Part shown: in pieces, positions 12,660 through 22,920 of the stretch
Numbering within the stretch: the first letter of the stretch is position 1
Layout of the letters: every line of letters begins with the position of its first letter
Source: a virus
IMG/VR virus record: IMGVR_UViG_3300033141_003703
Span: 1-42,735 of that record
Direction: 5' to 3' (one strand)
Length of the DNA: 42,735 nt
Notes under the pieces: model-generated
What the model was told of the DNA's origin: nothing
Seen by the model: the letters and a program-made list of their open reading frames with translations, nothing else
Database searches by the model: none
Position numbers and translations under genes: made by a program

Positions 12660-14900
12660 TTATGTAGACAAGTTAGCCATATTCACCCAGGTTCCGGGAT
12701 CGCCACTAGTCACACATACAGCTCCAGGAGGGTTACCAGCGCTAGGACTGGTAAAGATTATTTGGTCCCCGGCTACATGTTCACCGTGAGTGGGAATCGA
12801 ATTACCAAAAAAGATTCGTTTCCCGCAAGAGTGCACAATGGCATTTTTGTGAGTCAGGTATTGGTAGGGAGTTAAATCTCCTACCGGTTGCCATGCCAAA
12901 CCGCTTATATGACTACCGCAGTCATAGAGTATTAATTTTGAATGCTTTACGGGAATATCCACATAATGCGTGTAGGTTCCTGTTGTAGTGCCCCGGAACA
13001 AGCGAACTAACACATAGGGTATTTTCAAATCAAATATGAATTTGATAACCTTATCCGCTTCCGTAACATTAACTGAAAACTCCCCGGTTTTTCCCTTGCC
13101 TGTATCGGTAATGGTATTCAAATAGTAGAAGTATTCATCAACCGCCAAATCCGATGGGCCAACATCTGCTTTGGCTATAAATTGATGGGATTTTTTTTCT
13201 GGATTGGTGCAATAAAAAGCTTCCCTTATTGCATGAGGTGGCCCTACTGCATAACTGCCATCCCCGTTTTTGGCAATTATCTCCAGTTCTCCACACCATA
13301 AATTCGGAAGAGCTGCCAAGGCGTCATTCAAATTGCTGTCTTCAGCAGTTATTTTCAGCCCATTTTCACCTTGGCGTTGTGCCAATGCCTTAAAAACAGA
13401 AATATTATTTTTTAAGGTAATGGAACCATCCTGTTGTAGATTCTTTATGTATAGATCGGAAGTGGCCTTGTCAAATGGAGAACCATCACCGGAATACCAC
13501 GCAGTTACAAAATAATTTTCATTTAAGGTTAAGCGGGTAATTACTTTACTTGTCGCTGTATTGTCGTTAATATAGACGACGTGGTAGTCCCAATTATTTT
13601 CCAGGAAACAACGGTTAATCGTTACCTCCGAACCGTTCAAAACCATCCAACTACTATTGGCTAAATCACTACAAGAGCAGTTTTCAACATGGCAACCATT
13701 AATGGTTATACCATTGGAGTTTCTTATTTCAAACCTGCCCCCAATACAACAGTCAATTACCGCACCCTTGCACTCACTGGTTTTTAAAATACCATAAGAG
13801 TGTATCTTGCAGTTATTGGCGGTCTGGAAGTCAGAGCTTTGGTGAACGTTAACATTCTCCATTCGGAGATTGTCACCTGCATCGCTGGCAAAGTTCATTA
13901 GGAAACCACTGGGTTTGCAGTTCTTAACATTAATATTCTCAAAGACAAAACCATCACAGTAATCCTCAGCCTCTACGCAGTCGATAAAACCCTCGAATCG
14001 AACATTGCGAAAAATGCCTCCCCGTTCCCGCATTTTTATAAAATCTACGGCTGGAACCCCATCTCCCGCATCAGTCTCAAAAAACACATCTTCAAACAGC
14101 ACGCTTGGATAAGTAGGGAAGCTCCAAACCTTATCACCATCTGCATTTTCGTTTCTTTTTACACAATAACCGGAAGTGAAATTGGTAAACTTAACCCTGG
14201 TTTCTATTCCCAAGCCCTTGAATACATAACCATGATACCCGCTATGAGCACCATCGTTATTTAGATAAATAGTTGTATTATTAATTACGTATGTGCCCCT
14301 TGCCCCCGATAAACAGGGCCAAGCATCAAACGCCGCCTGGAAAGCGGGAGCACAATTAGTGCTGCCGTCAGCTATTGCCCCCCACCATTCAGGAGCAGCA
14401 TAAATCAGGGAACCCTCACCAAAGGCCACTTTACCCGTGCCCGTCCAAGTAAAATACTTATAGCGCCCACCCCTTAATCCCCCATTGATGGTCAGGGTCT
14501 TGGTATCGGCTATATCCAGCACTGCCCCGCGCTCTATCCAAAGGGTGATATTAGAGGGAATGGTCAGATCAGCAGTAATACTCCATGTAGCAGGAACCAA
14601 CCGCAAGGTTCTTAAGTCAGAACCAATGGCAGTAATAGCTGCCTCAATGGCTGCCTGGGTTCCCTTGGTTCCATAAGCGTGAGCATCTACAATGGCATCC
14701 TTAAAAGCCGCCCCCTCAATTACTATATCTTGAAGGGTTTTTTGACCAGTAATGATTTGATCTGAGGATAGGTCAACACAGTTAATCTTGGTTTGCTTTT
14801 TAATATTGCGAAGCTCGTCATCAATTTCTGGGGTGGCAGTGCCAGGAGGCAAATTACTATCGTCAGTTTTCCACTCGGCCCAAGTATCATTTACAGCCAT
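12660..14900 (-). CDS. Tailspike / receptor-binding protein with beta-helix
   Basis: The 746-residue product is probably the receptor-binding spike. The N-terminal 80 residues (TWAEWKTDDSNLPPGTATPEIDDELRN) look like a virion-anchoring domain. From about residue 85 to 520 it shows the short-turn, Asn/Gly-rich repetition of right-handed beta-helices (NITLWIERGAVLDIADTKTLTI, NGITINGCHVENC, GSEVTINRCFLENN), with an EWWGA segment common in pectate-lyase-like spikes. The C-terminus ends in GAVCVTSGDPGTWVNMA, a small module echoed at 22921-23247. GGAG precedes ATG 14900. It may bind or cleave a surface polysaccharide; no catalytic site was pinned down. Confidence 0.85.
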   Translation of the reverse strand: MAVNDTWAEWKTDDSNLPPGTATPEIDDELRNIKKQTKINCVDLSSDQIITGQKTLQDIVIEGAAFKDAIVDAHAYGTKGTQAAIEAAITAIGSDLRTLRLVPATWSITADLTIPSNITLWIERGAVLDIADTKTLTINGGLRGGRYKYFTWTGTGKVAFGEGSLIYAAPEWWGAIADGSTNCAPAFQAAFDAWPCLSGARGTYVINNTTIYLNNDGAHSGYHGYVFKGLGIETRVKFTNFTSGYCVKRNENADGDKVWSFPTYPSVLFEDVFFETDAGDGVPAVDFIKMRERGGIFRNVRFEGFIDCVEAEDYCDGFVFENINVKNCKPSGFLMNFASDAGDNLRMENVNVHQSSDFQTANNCKIHSYGILKTSECKGAVIDCCIGGRFEIRNSNGITINGCHVENCSCSDLANSSWMVLNGSEVTINRCFLENNWDYHVVYINDNTATSKVITRLTLNENYFVTAWYSGDGSPFDKATSDLYIKNLQQDGSITLKNNISVFKALAQRQGENGLKITAEDSNLNDALAALPNLWCGELEIIAKNGDGSYAVGPPHAIREAFYCTNPEKKSHQFIAKADVGPSDLAVDEYFYYLNTITDTGKGKTGEFSVNVTEADKVIKFIFDLKIPYVLVRLFRGTTTGTYTHYVDIPVKHSKLILYDCGSHISGLAWQPVGDLTPYQYLTHKNAIVHSCGKRIFFGNSIPTHGEHVAGDQIIFTSPSAGNPPGAVCVTSGDPGTWVNMANLST

Positions 14901-14909
14901 TTTTTACTC

Positions 14910-14938
14910 CTATTACTATGTAGTTAATATTGTGGCAA
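14910..14938 (-). promoter_or_regulatory. Weak promoter with operator-like palindrome before the tailspike gene
   Basis: On the minus strand TTGCCA (14933-14938), a 17-base spacer and TAATAG (14910-14915) lie between the giant ejection protein gene and the tailspike gene. The spacer carries ACTACATAGTAAT, part of the palindrome ATTACTATGTAGTTAAT (14912-14928). The -10 is poor, so its use is uncertain; the position of the palindrome matches the other sites. Confidence 0.4.
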
Positions 14939-14943
14939 AATTA

Positions 14944-17900
14944 TCAGTTTTTAAGGTTTTGGCTTACCCGATTCTTTAATTCGTAAAACATTTTATTCCC
15001 CTGTTGAGCAATGTGGGTTTGGGTCAAAAATATCCAATTTATCCATTCTCTCTTCAGCTCGGGCGTAAACTGGGGGGAAAAGTATAAAAAACGTGCTATC
15101 TTGTCCAAGTTGAGTAGACCCCGATAATGAGAGTTAAGCTTGACAAATGCCTGGGGGTGTTGAGCCATGGCCCGTAGTGCCTCTCCCGGCTTTTGTTCCT
15201 CAATTAACCGTTTAGCTCCCTGTTGCCATTGGCTGGCACTCTCATAATTGCGGTAAAACTCCTTGACCACTTCCCCCTTGACCGGATACCGGCTTTTAAA
15301 AGCCCTAAGTATAGGAATATCAGACAACAGGGGGGTGGGCTTACTCACATCATCCAGGAGACCCATCTTCCGCAAACCCACATCAGCCATTTCCAACAAC
15401 AGTCTGCCGCCTCCCCCAAATAGACTGCGAATGGCATACTCAATTCGCTTTGGGGAAGCCCACGGGGTTTCCCCTATAAGTGGAAGCTGCCCAAGCAACT
15501 TACCCACAGTTTTGGTAAGCTCCCGGTCATAAGGGCCATAGCGCATTGAGTAGGGTAACCCCTGTAACCCTGGTCCCTCAATAGGTTGCTGTAAAAAGTG
15601 ACTCCAATTTGATCCCAACTCGTGAGGGAGCAAAAAACCCAGGGGCATAAAACCAGGATTGAAGGTTTCTATACTTTTCGCTATAGTCCTCAATGCCCTA
15701 CCACTTGCTCCGGGAGTTTGATCCAAATACCACTCTAAAGCCATTTGGGGAACAGTGGCAAAGAACATGCCCAAGCCCGGAGGCTTTGGAATGCGCCAAG
15801 GTTCAGCATTGGGATCAAGGGGCATGATATGCCAAAACAGAGCCTTTTCCCACTCTGGAGCGTTTTGATACCGCGGGTCTTGATGGTTAACCAAGGTTAA
15901 GAGAATAGACGGTAAAACTATACTACCACCTATCTTACCCCACATTACTGCAGCTTTTTTTGGGTTGCGGGTAAGTTCCCGCATCATTTTGTCCAACCCC
16001 TGGATATTAACATTCCAGAAGGGAATTACAGCATTGATTGCTCGACCGTAAGCCCCAAATCTATTAAAGTCCAGGGTGATATCCCTGGCGGCCAACCCTG
16101 CTTTCTGAATACCCTCAAAACTCCGGCCCCCAGCCTTAAGACCTCTTTCAAACTCTGCCAAACGGGTAGCACATTCGCCATACTCTGTAAGTAATCTTAA
16201 TACCTTGGGAATATCCTTGGGAAAAGTAAGGATATGTTTAACAAGATGCTTGGCTCCCTTCTGTTCCAGGATTTCCTCTAACCGCTTGCCCACAAATTCC
16301 CGATCCATGCGGGTAATCATGGCAGTGGGAGCACCGGACCTTACCCAATCCCAGTAAACATCATCCTTTTTGATAGCATGGAACATACCCCGTATAAAAT
16401 CATACCCTGGCCTAAATCCGTATTTGGTATAGACAAAAGCTGCAAACATATCCCGGAAGGGATTGCGGATAGCAAATTCAGGATTGTAAACTACCGCTCC
16501 CGATCGCAACCATCTGGCCGGATAGTTAAGAATCTTGGTTACCAAATTCATGTTCTGGCCGTCCAGGGCACGGTAGGATCTAGCCAAATCTTCAGGAACT
16601 CTAAAGATTTTTTCTTTACCATTCAAATAGATAGCAATATGATTGGCGTCGCGTTGCCACATGGAAGGGCGAAATATGGTAAAATCCATATCACCCATCT
16701 CATACAGATCAACCAAATCCTTGAGTTCCGGGATACCCCGCACCACCTCATCTATAGTTCCCTTGATCGGCATGAGCTTGGGAGGAAGCGGCCCCTCCAT
16801 TAGTCGGCCCTTACTTTCGGCCCGTTTGTGCAGTTTATAGAGGGCTAACCCCACCCTGTTACGTTCCGCTGCATACATAAAAGTGTAGAGGTTGCGAAGT
16901 ATGCTTTCAAGGGGACTGTGAATTTCCCGATCATTACCCTTGATGCGCTTGATTAACCGATTGTGAGTTTCCACGCCCTTGGGCTGAACACCAGTTAAAC
17001 TAGTAAGGGCATCATTTTCCATAACCCGATAGAAAGGCACATAAAACTTATTCAACCGCCTCATGCTATGGGCTACAACACGACTTATTAGTTGAGCATC
17101 CACCAAATATTGCACCATATCATCCTGGAACGCCAAGAGTTCCTTGAATACGGGAAAAAACTCCTGTTCATACTTGGCAATGGTGCGCTCTATTACATCA
17201 TCCCGGAACCCCGATGCCTTACCCCTGGATTCAAGCTCACGGGCGCGCTTACAGGCAATGTAATGTTCAAATTCCTTGATACGATCCTTGACAGGGGCCA
17301 AAATCTCCTTAAGGGATTTACCGATTTCCTTGCCCTTAAAGTTGAACCGTTTATATTCCAGCCAAGCCTGAGGCTTACCTTGCCAACCAGATAACAAACG
17401 GGCCTGGGCTACAGGGGAAAGGCTAGGAGGCAACTCCCTGCCCTCTGCCATAAGTCTTTCCACTTTTTCCAGGGGCCAATATTCATCCACAAAATAATAC
17501 TTAATCTTATCAAGGGTATCCAGTAGAGGCTTTTGAGAGGGTGCCCCATCTGCACCCCGGCGAATTCGGGATTCCAGATAGGTGGCATCATCCATTTTCA
17601 TCCATGTCTCATAGGCCTTGGAAACATCTAACAACTGGTTGTAAATATAAGGGTCTTTGGCCTTGAGAATATCCTCGAAATACCTATAGAAATTGGGAGC
17701 TTCTATTGCAGCCCTATCGGGTTCGGTTATATAATACCTGATAAACTCCGCAAAACCCTCTATAGCCTTGGGTTCCCTGGCCCCCGGATAGGCCATCGGG
17801 TCCAACTCGTGGAGATACGGCTTCCACTCCTGGGGAACAATCAGGGTTGAATCTCCACTCTTGGTTTTCCTGAATCCGGTTTCAGGATACAGGAGCTTGT

Positions 17901-20133
17901 GGAGATGATGCCCCGTTTCGTGAGCAATTACAGGAATATCCTCTGCATGACCTTTAGCCAACCTGGTTACCAACTCACGAGTCTTGGCAATCCCCAAGAC
18001 TTTCCGGGAACCACGGCCTAATCTAAACCTACCGTCCCGAATGGGAGCGATAAGAGCATCTATTTTTGCCCGAATATCCTGTAGGCGCACTAATTCCTTA
18101 CCGGTCCCCTCAGCACCACCAAGTCGAATTTGGGCCATTATATTGGGAGGGGCCAAGGGTTCAACCTGGGCAGGTTGCGCTAAAAGTGCCTGGGTTCCTC
18201 CCATAAGATCGCCCTCTGAGCGCACAGGAGGGGCTTTTTGCTCCTGGGGAATGGTAGAGGGTAGGGTCTTTTTATAGATTTTCTCATAAACCCGAGCCAT
18301 ATCCTTGGCATTCTCTACGGGCACACCCTCTTGATAACGCAAGCGGGCATAGATTTTACCAGGATTCAACCAATCAATCGCAACCCTGGCACCCCGATCC
18401 TGCACTACCCCTCGTAGTTCAGCTTCAATCCGGGCCTCATCCCTGGATTTTATCAACCCGTAAAAATCTTCAAGAGTAACTGTTTTATTAATCTTGACCT
18501 GACGGGGAGGTAGGTTGGGATCAGGCATGAAGGTTTCAGCCGATCCGCTAACAGCCCTTTCCCCCGATCGCTTCAGGGCATTAATGTATAAAGTTTCATT
18601 TCTGGAAATATTACGGGCTACATCCTCTGGCATGGTGGGAAAGATTTCTTTTAATCGATGGTAGCGACCCTCAGGGGTGGAAACATCAAAAGCGGTCACC
18701 GGCGCAGGCCGGATTGCCCGAGCAGAGGGAGATACTTTCATGACGTTGGCATAATCAACATCAGACTGGGCAATCTCCTTGGCAGTGGTTTTATCCATGC
18801 CAGGATATTCTTTTTGTAGCCTGGCAATGCGCTCTTGCTGTAAATCTACAGGCCGCTCTGGAGCTTTTGGAAGTGGACCCCTCCAACCCAAAGCAGACAA
18901 CCCGCCCATAATTCCCGCACTGGTTAACAGGTCTATGGGATCAGTGGAACCATGGGCCAACCCACTAGCCCCACCTAAAGCACCCCCCAACAAGGCAGCT
19001 ATGCCCCGTCCAGGTATCCTGAGTAATTTGCCCTTGAGGGCGGGGGCCATGCCAGCACCTACGATACCAGGGCCGGTTAATGCTCCTACTGCACCACTCC
19101 TTACCGCCCCCTCAATGCCTCCCTCATGGTAGCCCCTAAGAGCATCCACTACCCCCATCTCACCTGCAACCTTGGCAGCGTGTCCCGCGGGAGTGGCAGC
19201 TTTAAGGGGAGCAGCTATTTGCCCCACTACCAAATAGGGAGCCAACCCCTCAACGATACTGGAAGGAATTGCAGCAATTTGCTCCACAGTATTGCGGGGT
19301 TTACTCCACTCCGGCCGCGCACCCTCAGCCAACTTATCAAACACTTGGGATATTATAGGATCAGCCTTTTGATCGCCCCCCAACCATGCACTGAAATCCT
19401 CAATAGCCTTAGCGCCGCCCCCAAGAGTTTCCCATAAAGAAGGCCATGTAAGGGCGGGATACATCAACTGCAAACCCCGTATAAAGCCCTCTGCGGGTTT
19501 ACCTAAAGCCTTATTTGTATCCTTAAGAGCTTGACCTACCTCCGAGGGCTTGATTACTTCCACCGTAGCTTCAGGAATATCGTAAGAAGGTATTTCAACA
19601 GGTTCCTCTTTAACCACCCTCCACTGCTTGGAGGTAATGGGTTCCTCCTTGACTACCTTCCATTGCTTTTGGGGTTGTTTCTTTTGCCCACCCACAAACC
19701 TCCGCATTACTTCCCTAACACCCTCATTCCTGGAATCACCAAGGATTTTTTTGACATACCTTTGTGTTTCGGGGTAAGGAGGTATTCCCCCATGCTTCTG
19801 CACAGCCCCCGGCCCCGCATTATAAGCAGCCAGAGCTAATGCCGGTTCCTTGAATTGATCCAGCATCATTTTTAGATACCTGACTCCGCCCTCAATGTTT
19901 TCCTCTATAATATCGGGGTTAACTCCCAACATATCAGCAGTATCAGGCATTAACTGCATTGGTCCCCTGGCACCCGCATGGCTTACCCATTTATTGGGAT
20001 CATACTCAGCACGATGCACCCTGATGGCTAATTGAGGATCAACACCATACCGTTGAGCATATTTGGAAACCAAGTCATCGTAATAAGGATTTTCCCCCAA
20101 GGGTTCCTCTTTTACGATCCTCCATTTTCTCAT
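14944..20133 (-). CDS. Giant ejection/polyvalent protein: lytic transglycosylase plus zincin-like motif
   Basis: The 1729-residue protein is probably packed in the capsid and injected with DNA, like the large internal proteins of podoviruses. Residues about 14-130 form an SLT lytic transglycosylase (E43 in the catalytic position, AGARGPMQLMPDTA, ALAAYNAGPGAV) that would open peptidoglycan during entry. Short RxVKEEP repeats follow. A Gly/Ala-rich hydrophobic region lies near 330-410. A zinc-protease-like HETGHH lies near 738-743. A segment near 1218 (NPEFAIRNPFRDMF) resembles the large polyvalent-protein domain LPD38, and a hydrophobic stretch lies near 1405. This is the largest gene, about 12% of the genome. 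Confidence 0.85.
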   Translation of the reverse strand: MRKWRIVKEEPLGENPYYDDLVSKYAQRYGVDPQLAIRVHRAEYDPNKWVSHAGARGPMQLMPDTADMLGVNPDIIEENIEGGVRYLKMMLDQFKEPALALAAYNAGPGAVQKHGGIPPYPETQRYVKKILGDSRNEGVREVMRRFVGGQKKQPQKQWKVVKEEPITSKQWRVVKEEPVEIPSYDIPEATVEVIKPSEVGQALKDTNKALGKPAEGFIRGLQLMYPALTWPSLWETLGGGAKAIEDFSAWLGGDQKADPIISQVFDKLAEGARPEWSKPRNTVEQIAAIPSSIVEGLAPYLVVGQIAAPLKAATPAGHAAKVAGEMGVVDALRGYHEGGIEGAVRSGAVGALTGPGIVGAGMAPALKGKLLRIPGRGIAALLGGALGGASGLAHGSTDPIDLLTSAGIMGGLSALGWRGPLPKAPERPVDLQQERIARLQKEYPGMDKTTAKEIAQSDVDYANVMKVSPSARAIRPAPVTAFDVSTPEGRYHRLKEIFPTMPEDVARNISRNETLYINALKRSGERAVSGSAETFMPDPNLPPRQVKINKTVTLEDFYGLIKSRDEARIEAELRGVVQDRGARVAIDWLNPGKIYARLRYQEGVPVENAKDMARVYEKIYKKTLPSTIPQEQKAPPVRSEGDLMGGTQALLAQPAQVEPLAPPNIMAQIRLGGAEGTGKELVRLQDIRAKIDALIAPIRDGRFRLGRGSRKVLGIAKTRELVTRLAKGHAEDIPVIAHETGHHLHKLLYPETGFRKTKSGDSTLIVPQEWKPYLHELDPMAYPGAREPKAIEGFAEFIRYYITEPDRAAIEAPNFYRYFEDILKAKDPYIYNQLLDVSKAYETWMKMDDATYLESRIRRGADGAPSQKPLLDTLDKIKYYFVDEYWPLEKVERLMAEGRELPPSLSPVAQARLLSGWQGKPQAWLEYKRFNFKGKEIGKSLKEILAPVKDRIKEFEHYIACKRARELESRGKASGFRDDVIERTIAKYEQEFFPVFKELLAFQDDMVQYLVDAQLISRVVAHSMRRLNKFYVPFYRVMENDALTSLTGVQPKGVETHNRLIKRIKGNDREIHSPLESILRNLYTFMYAAERNRVGLALYKLHKRAESKGRLMEGPLPPKLMPIKGTIDEVVRGIPELKDLVDLYEMGDMDFTIFRPSMWQRDANHIAIYLNGKEKIFRVPEDLARSYRALDGQNMNLVTKILNYPARWLRSGAVVYNPEFAIRNPFRDMFAAFVYTKYGFRPGYDFIRGMFHAIKKDDVYWDWVRSGAPTAMITRMDREFVGKRLEEILEQKGAKHLVKHILTFPKDIPKVLRLLTEYGECATRLAEFERGLKAGGRSFEGIQKAGLAARDITLDFNRFGAYGRAINAVIPFWNVNIQGLDKMMRELTRNPKKAAVMWGKIGGSIVLPSILLTLVNHQDPRYQNAPEWEKALFWHIMPLDPNAEPWRIPKPPGLGMFFATVPQMALEWYLDQTPGASGRALRTIAKSIETFNPGFMPLGFLLPHELGSNWSHFLQQPIEGPGLQGLPYSMRYGPYDRELTKTVGKLLGQLPLIGETPWASPKRIEYAIRSLFGGGGRLLLEMADVGLRKMGLLDDVSKPTPLLSDIPILRAFKSRYPVKGEVVKEFYRNYESASQWQQGAKRLIEEQKPGEALRAMAQHPQAFVKLNSHYRGLLNLDKIARFLYFSPQFTPELKREWINWIFLTQTHIAQQGNKMFYELKNRVSQNLKN

Positions 20134-20135
20134 GC

Positions 20136-21107
20136 CTATCTAATCCTTATGGGTTGACCGTTTTTGAGCATCCAAACCGACCCATCATCAAAAGTGGTCT
20201 GCACTCCCTCCTTAAGTAGTTCTCTAGGGGGAGTATCTTGGGTTTTGGTAGCTTGGGTCCCGGAAACCACCCCAGGAGGTTTTTCCCCTGGCTTGGGCAT
20301 TGAAATTTCCCCACCCTGCCCCCTCAACATTTGGGCAATAAAAGCCTTGAAGGGATCGGTTTGCACCGGTATGGCCCCCGGCGGGGGGTTCTGATTGATA
20401 GGAATCCTGACTATACTACCATCCTGCAATTGCCAGGTATCCGGCTTCCAACCCTGGTGCTGCATCTCAAAGAGCTTGATCCCAAAATTAAGCATATCCT
20501 CATCACCCATCTCAATGGCTTTCGAGATAAACTGCACAGGGTTACTAACATCACCCTTATTGCTCTGTAACTCTATCCATTGTTTAGCTAACTCCTGCTG
20601 TTCGGGGTTCCCGGAAGCAAATAGGCTAAATGGTGTAATATTTTGAGTATTGGGTTTCATGGCGTTATACCAATCAACCGCAACCTTGGATTTTTCCAAT
20701 CCCAATTTTTCCCGCTCCAACTCACTTTTAGCCTTGGCTTGTTTTGCCCTCTGCTTCAAACTGGCCCAACTCAAAAGGGTATAAGGGATTGCCTGGGCCA
20801 TCCCTGCCCCCCGCCGCCACGCAGGTTGCATCATATTAGCCCCAAAACCCAATAGACCCATCCCCAAGGGAATCATGGGATTGTCCAACCAATCATCCTG
20901 GACCCTTTCCTGGGTAACCTGTCGGGGCTGCCCTGGTTGGAGTTGTGCTTGCTTTTGAGCCTGGTAGTCCTGGTAAGCCCTCAAAAAATCAGACTGAAGA
21001 TCAGGATTTGCCATGGAAACAGGGTTTAATTCGGGTAACATGGGTTGCCCCCCACTCAACAGCGCCCCCAAGATTCGTTGTGCAGCAGAGCCGTTTAAGT
21101 CAAACAT
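20136..21107 (-). CDS. Putative internal virion / ejection protein, 323 residues
   Basis: Located between two putative ejection proteins, with two-base gaps or less. The sequence is Gln/Pro-rich at the N-terminus (QDYQAQKQAQLQPGQPRQ), then has a hydrophobic patch (IPLGMGLLGFGANMM), a Lys/Glu helix (KQAKAKSELEREKLGLEKSK) and a Pro/Thr-rich C-terminal part. No enzyme motif is seen. Position and composition suggest a DNA-ejection protein travelling with the giant protein, but no family was recognised. Confidence 0.6.
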   Translation of the reverse strand: MFDLNGSAAQRILGALLSGGQPMLPELNPVSMANPDLQSDFLRAYQDYQAQKQAQLQPGQPRQVTQERVQDDWLDNPMIPLGMGLLGFGANMMQPAWRRGAGMAQAIPYTLLSWASLKQRAKQAKAKSELEREKLGLEKSKVAVDWYNAMKPNTQNITPFSLFASGNPEQQELAKQWIELQSNKGDVSNPVQFISKAIEMGDEDMLNFGIKLFEMQHQGWKPDTWQLQDGSIVRIPINQNPPPGAIPVQTDPFKAFIAQMLRGQGGEISMPKPGEKPPGVVSGTQATKTQDTPPRELLKEGVQTTFDDGSVWMLKNGQPIRIR

Positions 21108-21560
21108 TTAAAAGCCTCCACCAAATGCCTGTCGAAAAATGTTTCCAGGCATAAGTTGAAGTGAAGAAGGATTATTTCCCAATTGGGGCATTGGGGGTAT
21201 CATGCCCGGAGGGATAGCAATACCACCCGATCCCCGCACCTGGGAAAATATATTGCCCGCAGGTGAAATTGGCATAGGAGCAGGAACATGAGGTGGTTTT
21301 TGACCCTGACCATATCCCATCATCTGTAACATGAGCATTTTTTGTAGAGTATTCTGCTCAACCGGGGGCTTCATGATCCCTGCTCCGGTTTGAGGCATAC
21401 CTGCACCGGTAGCCGCCTCATTAGCTATAGCATCAATAATACCCAATCCCCCCGCCCGAGAACTAGCCGCAGCCGCAGCATCGGAAGCAGGATTAGGAGA
21501 ACCCATTGCATTTAATAACATACTCATTAAGTTTCTCCTTTCACTAGCTGAATAATCCAC
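21108..21560 (-). CDS. Putative small virion protein, Gly/Pro/Met-rich
   Basis: The 150-residue product is dominated by Ala, Gly, Pro, Met and Gln, with stretches such as SDAAAAASSRAGGLG and IAIPPGMIPPMPQLG, and little predicted structure. It begins 17 bases before the end of the gene upstream and its stop joins the next start (TAAATG). Low complexity and location point to a flexible internal or ejection-associated virion protein. The role is inferred from position only. Confidence 0.6.
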   Translation of the reverse strand: MDYSASERRNLMSMLLNAMGSPNPASDAAAAASSRAGGLGIIDAIANEAATGAGMPQTGAGIMKPPVEQNTLQKMLMLQMMGYGQGQKPPHVPAPMPISPAGNIFSQVRGSGGIAIPPGMIPPMPQLGNNPSSLQLMPGNIFRQAFGGGF

Positions 21561-22446
21561 CTAAAAAAGGAATAAGCCCCAATCCTCCGGCCAGGAACGG
21601 ATTCATACCCATGCTAGCGGCCAAAAGTCCAGTTCCGATACCACTGGCCGCCCCTCCAAACATGCTGGATAGGGGGCTGGTATAGTAGGGGTTGTAGCCC
21701 TTGGATACGCTACTACTGGCCCCACCCACTGCTGTAGGAAGTGCTCCCGCTAACACATTGAGGTTATAAAGGGGAGCCAGTTTGCTCTCTCTCCACCGTG
21801 ATTGCCGTTCATTCAGCTTTTCCTGATTATATTGCCGTAGAACATCGCCTACTCCCATAAGGGCCGTAGCATCCCGGTAATCATAATCAGCCATTTGTGG
21901 AGCAAAGAACATGGATTTTAATTGGTTACTCCGCTCCTGCTCGTAGTTTTTGCCATAAATATTACTAGCTAGATCTCCTAATTCCTGGGCTAAACCCCTG
22001 GCTGCCTCACCCGCCAAAAGCTGGTGAGAGCTTCCCCCAAACGCCCCGCTACGGTTAGCCATAGCTTGGATTTGGGGGAGAACGGATTTTTCCCATTCTC
22101 TAGTCACATCACCCGCGCTAGCCTCATACAAACTCTTGATATAGGGATTAGTATTGGGAGAAAGGTAATCTCCCAACAAGGTCCTGGAGAGTTCACTCTG
22201 TGCTGCATTAACTACGGGAGACCCTTCCCGAGCGCGATTACTAATCATTTTCAAGGCTTCGTAATGCTGCGGATACAACCTGGATACCGTAGAATAGGGA
22301 TATTTCCAAGCACTGGGACCACGATAGGAAATTTTTCGTGCGCGTCTCAAGACCTCTTTGGCATAAGGTTTTGCAAAGGGAGGTAAACTTACCTTGGTGG
22401 TTTGGGTAACATGCCGTGGCCCACCACTACTACCACCCATACTCAT
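21544..22446 (-). CDS. Putative ejection / internal core protein, 300 residues
   Basis: The product has a helical N-terminal two thirds (SPNTNPYIKSLYEASAGDVT, FGGSSHQLLAGEAARGLAQE, LGDLASNIYGKNYEQER) that resembles a podovirus internal-protein type I have seen annotated, and a Gly/Ala-rich hydrophobic C-terminus (GIGTGLLAASMGMNPFLAGG) able to enter a membrane. Such proteins form part of the trans-envelope channel for DNA entry. The start shares a TAATG overlap with the gene upstream. The family is not firmly identified. Confidence 0.65.
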   Translation of the reverse strand: MSMGGSSGGPRHVTQTTKVSLPPFAKPYAKEVLRRARKISYRGPSAWKYPYSTVSRLYPQHYEALKMISNRAREGSPVVNAAQSELSRTLLGDYLSPNTNPYIKSLYEASAGDVTREWEKSVLPQIQAMANRSGAFGGSSHQLLAGEAARGLAQELGDLASNIYGKNYEQERSNQLKSMFFAPQMADYDYRDATALMGVGDVLRQYNQEKLNERQSRWRESKLAPLYNLNVLAGALPTAVGGASSSVSKGYNPYYTSPLSSMFGGAASGIGTGLLAASMGMNPFLAGGLGLIPFLGGLFS

Positions 22447-22907
22447 TATTCTACCTCCTTGAAGTAAACAATCTTGTAGGGTTGAAAGTTAAAGTTTTTC
22501 AATCTGCGCTCCCATCCCCTACGAGTAGTCTGCATCTCAATTTTTTTAAAACCCACAATCCGGGCAAGCATTTCTGCCAATTCCATACCTTCTTTTACAC
22601 AATCAATACCGGCCTTATGTAACCAGGGTTCCCCCCAAGCCAACCATATCAAAAGCCTGTCACCCCTGTGAAACGGCTTAAATACCATGAAACCAGCATA
22701 ATTACCGTAGTGCTCACCTTGCCCCGAACCAATCCATAACCATGCTGATCCCCCAAGCAACTGCTTATAGAGTTCCAGGGGCGTCCAATCCGGTACAGGT
22801 AAACCGGCATGAATTGATCTAACTCCCGGAAGCACCTGATCCCAAAACAGGGGAACCCGAATGGGGGGAATACAGGTAAACTTTATATTGCCAAAAGTGC
22901 AGTCCAT
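22446..22907 (-). CDS. GNAT-like protein in the tail module
   Basis: The 153-residue product has a GNAT-acetyltransferase-like layout: an early helix after PVPDWTPLELYKQLL, central strands WLWIGSG and YAGFMVFKPF, then LLIWLAWGEP, a helix (GMELAEMLARIVGFKKIEM) and GWERRLKNFNFQPYKIVYFK, like the GNAT C-terminal strand pair. The acetyl-CoA loop is not clear. GNAT-like proteins of unknown function occur in podovirus tail and ejection modules. It may be structural rather than enzymatic. Confidence 0.6.
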   Translation of the reverse strand: MDCTFGNIKFTCIPPIRVPLFWDQVLPGVRSIHAGLPVPDWTPLELYKQLLGGSAWLWIGSGQGEHYGNYAGFMVFKPFHRGDRLLIWLAWGEPWLHKAGIDCVKEGMELAEMLARIVGFKKIEMQTTRRGWERRLKNFNFQPYKIVYFKEVE

Positions 22908-22920
22908 TTTTACCGTCCAG

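Noticed and set aside
15223-20394. Many plus-strand frames opposite the giant protein and neighbouring genes
   Set aside because: They are antisense to a long conserved coding frame, lack ribosome sites and show no recognisable families.
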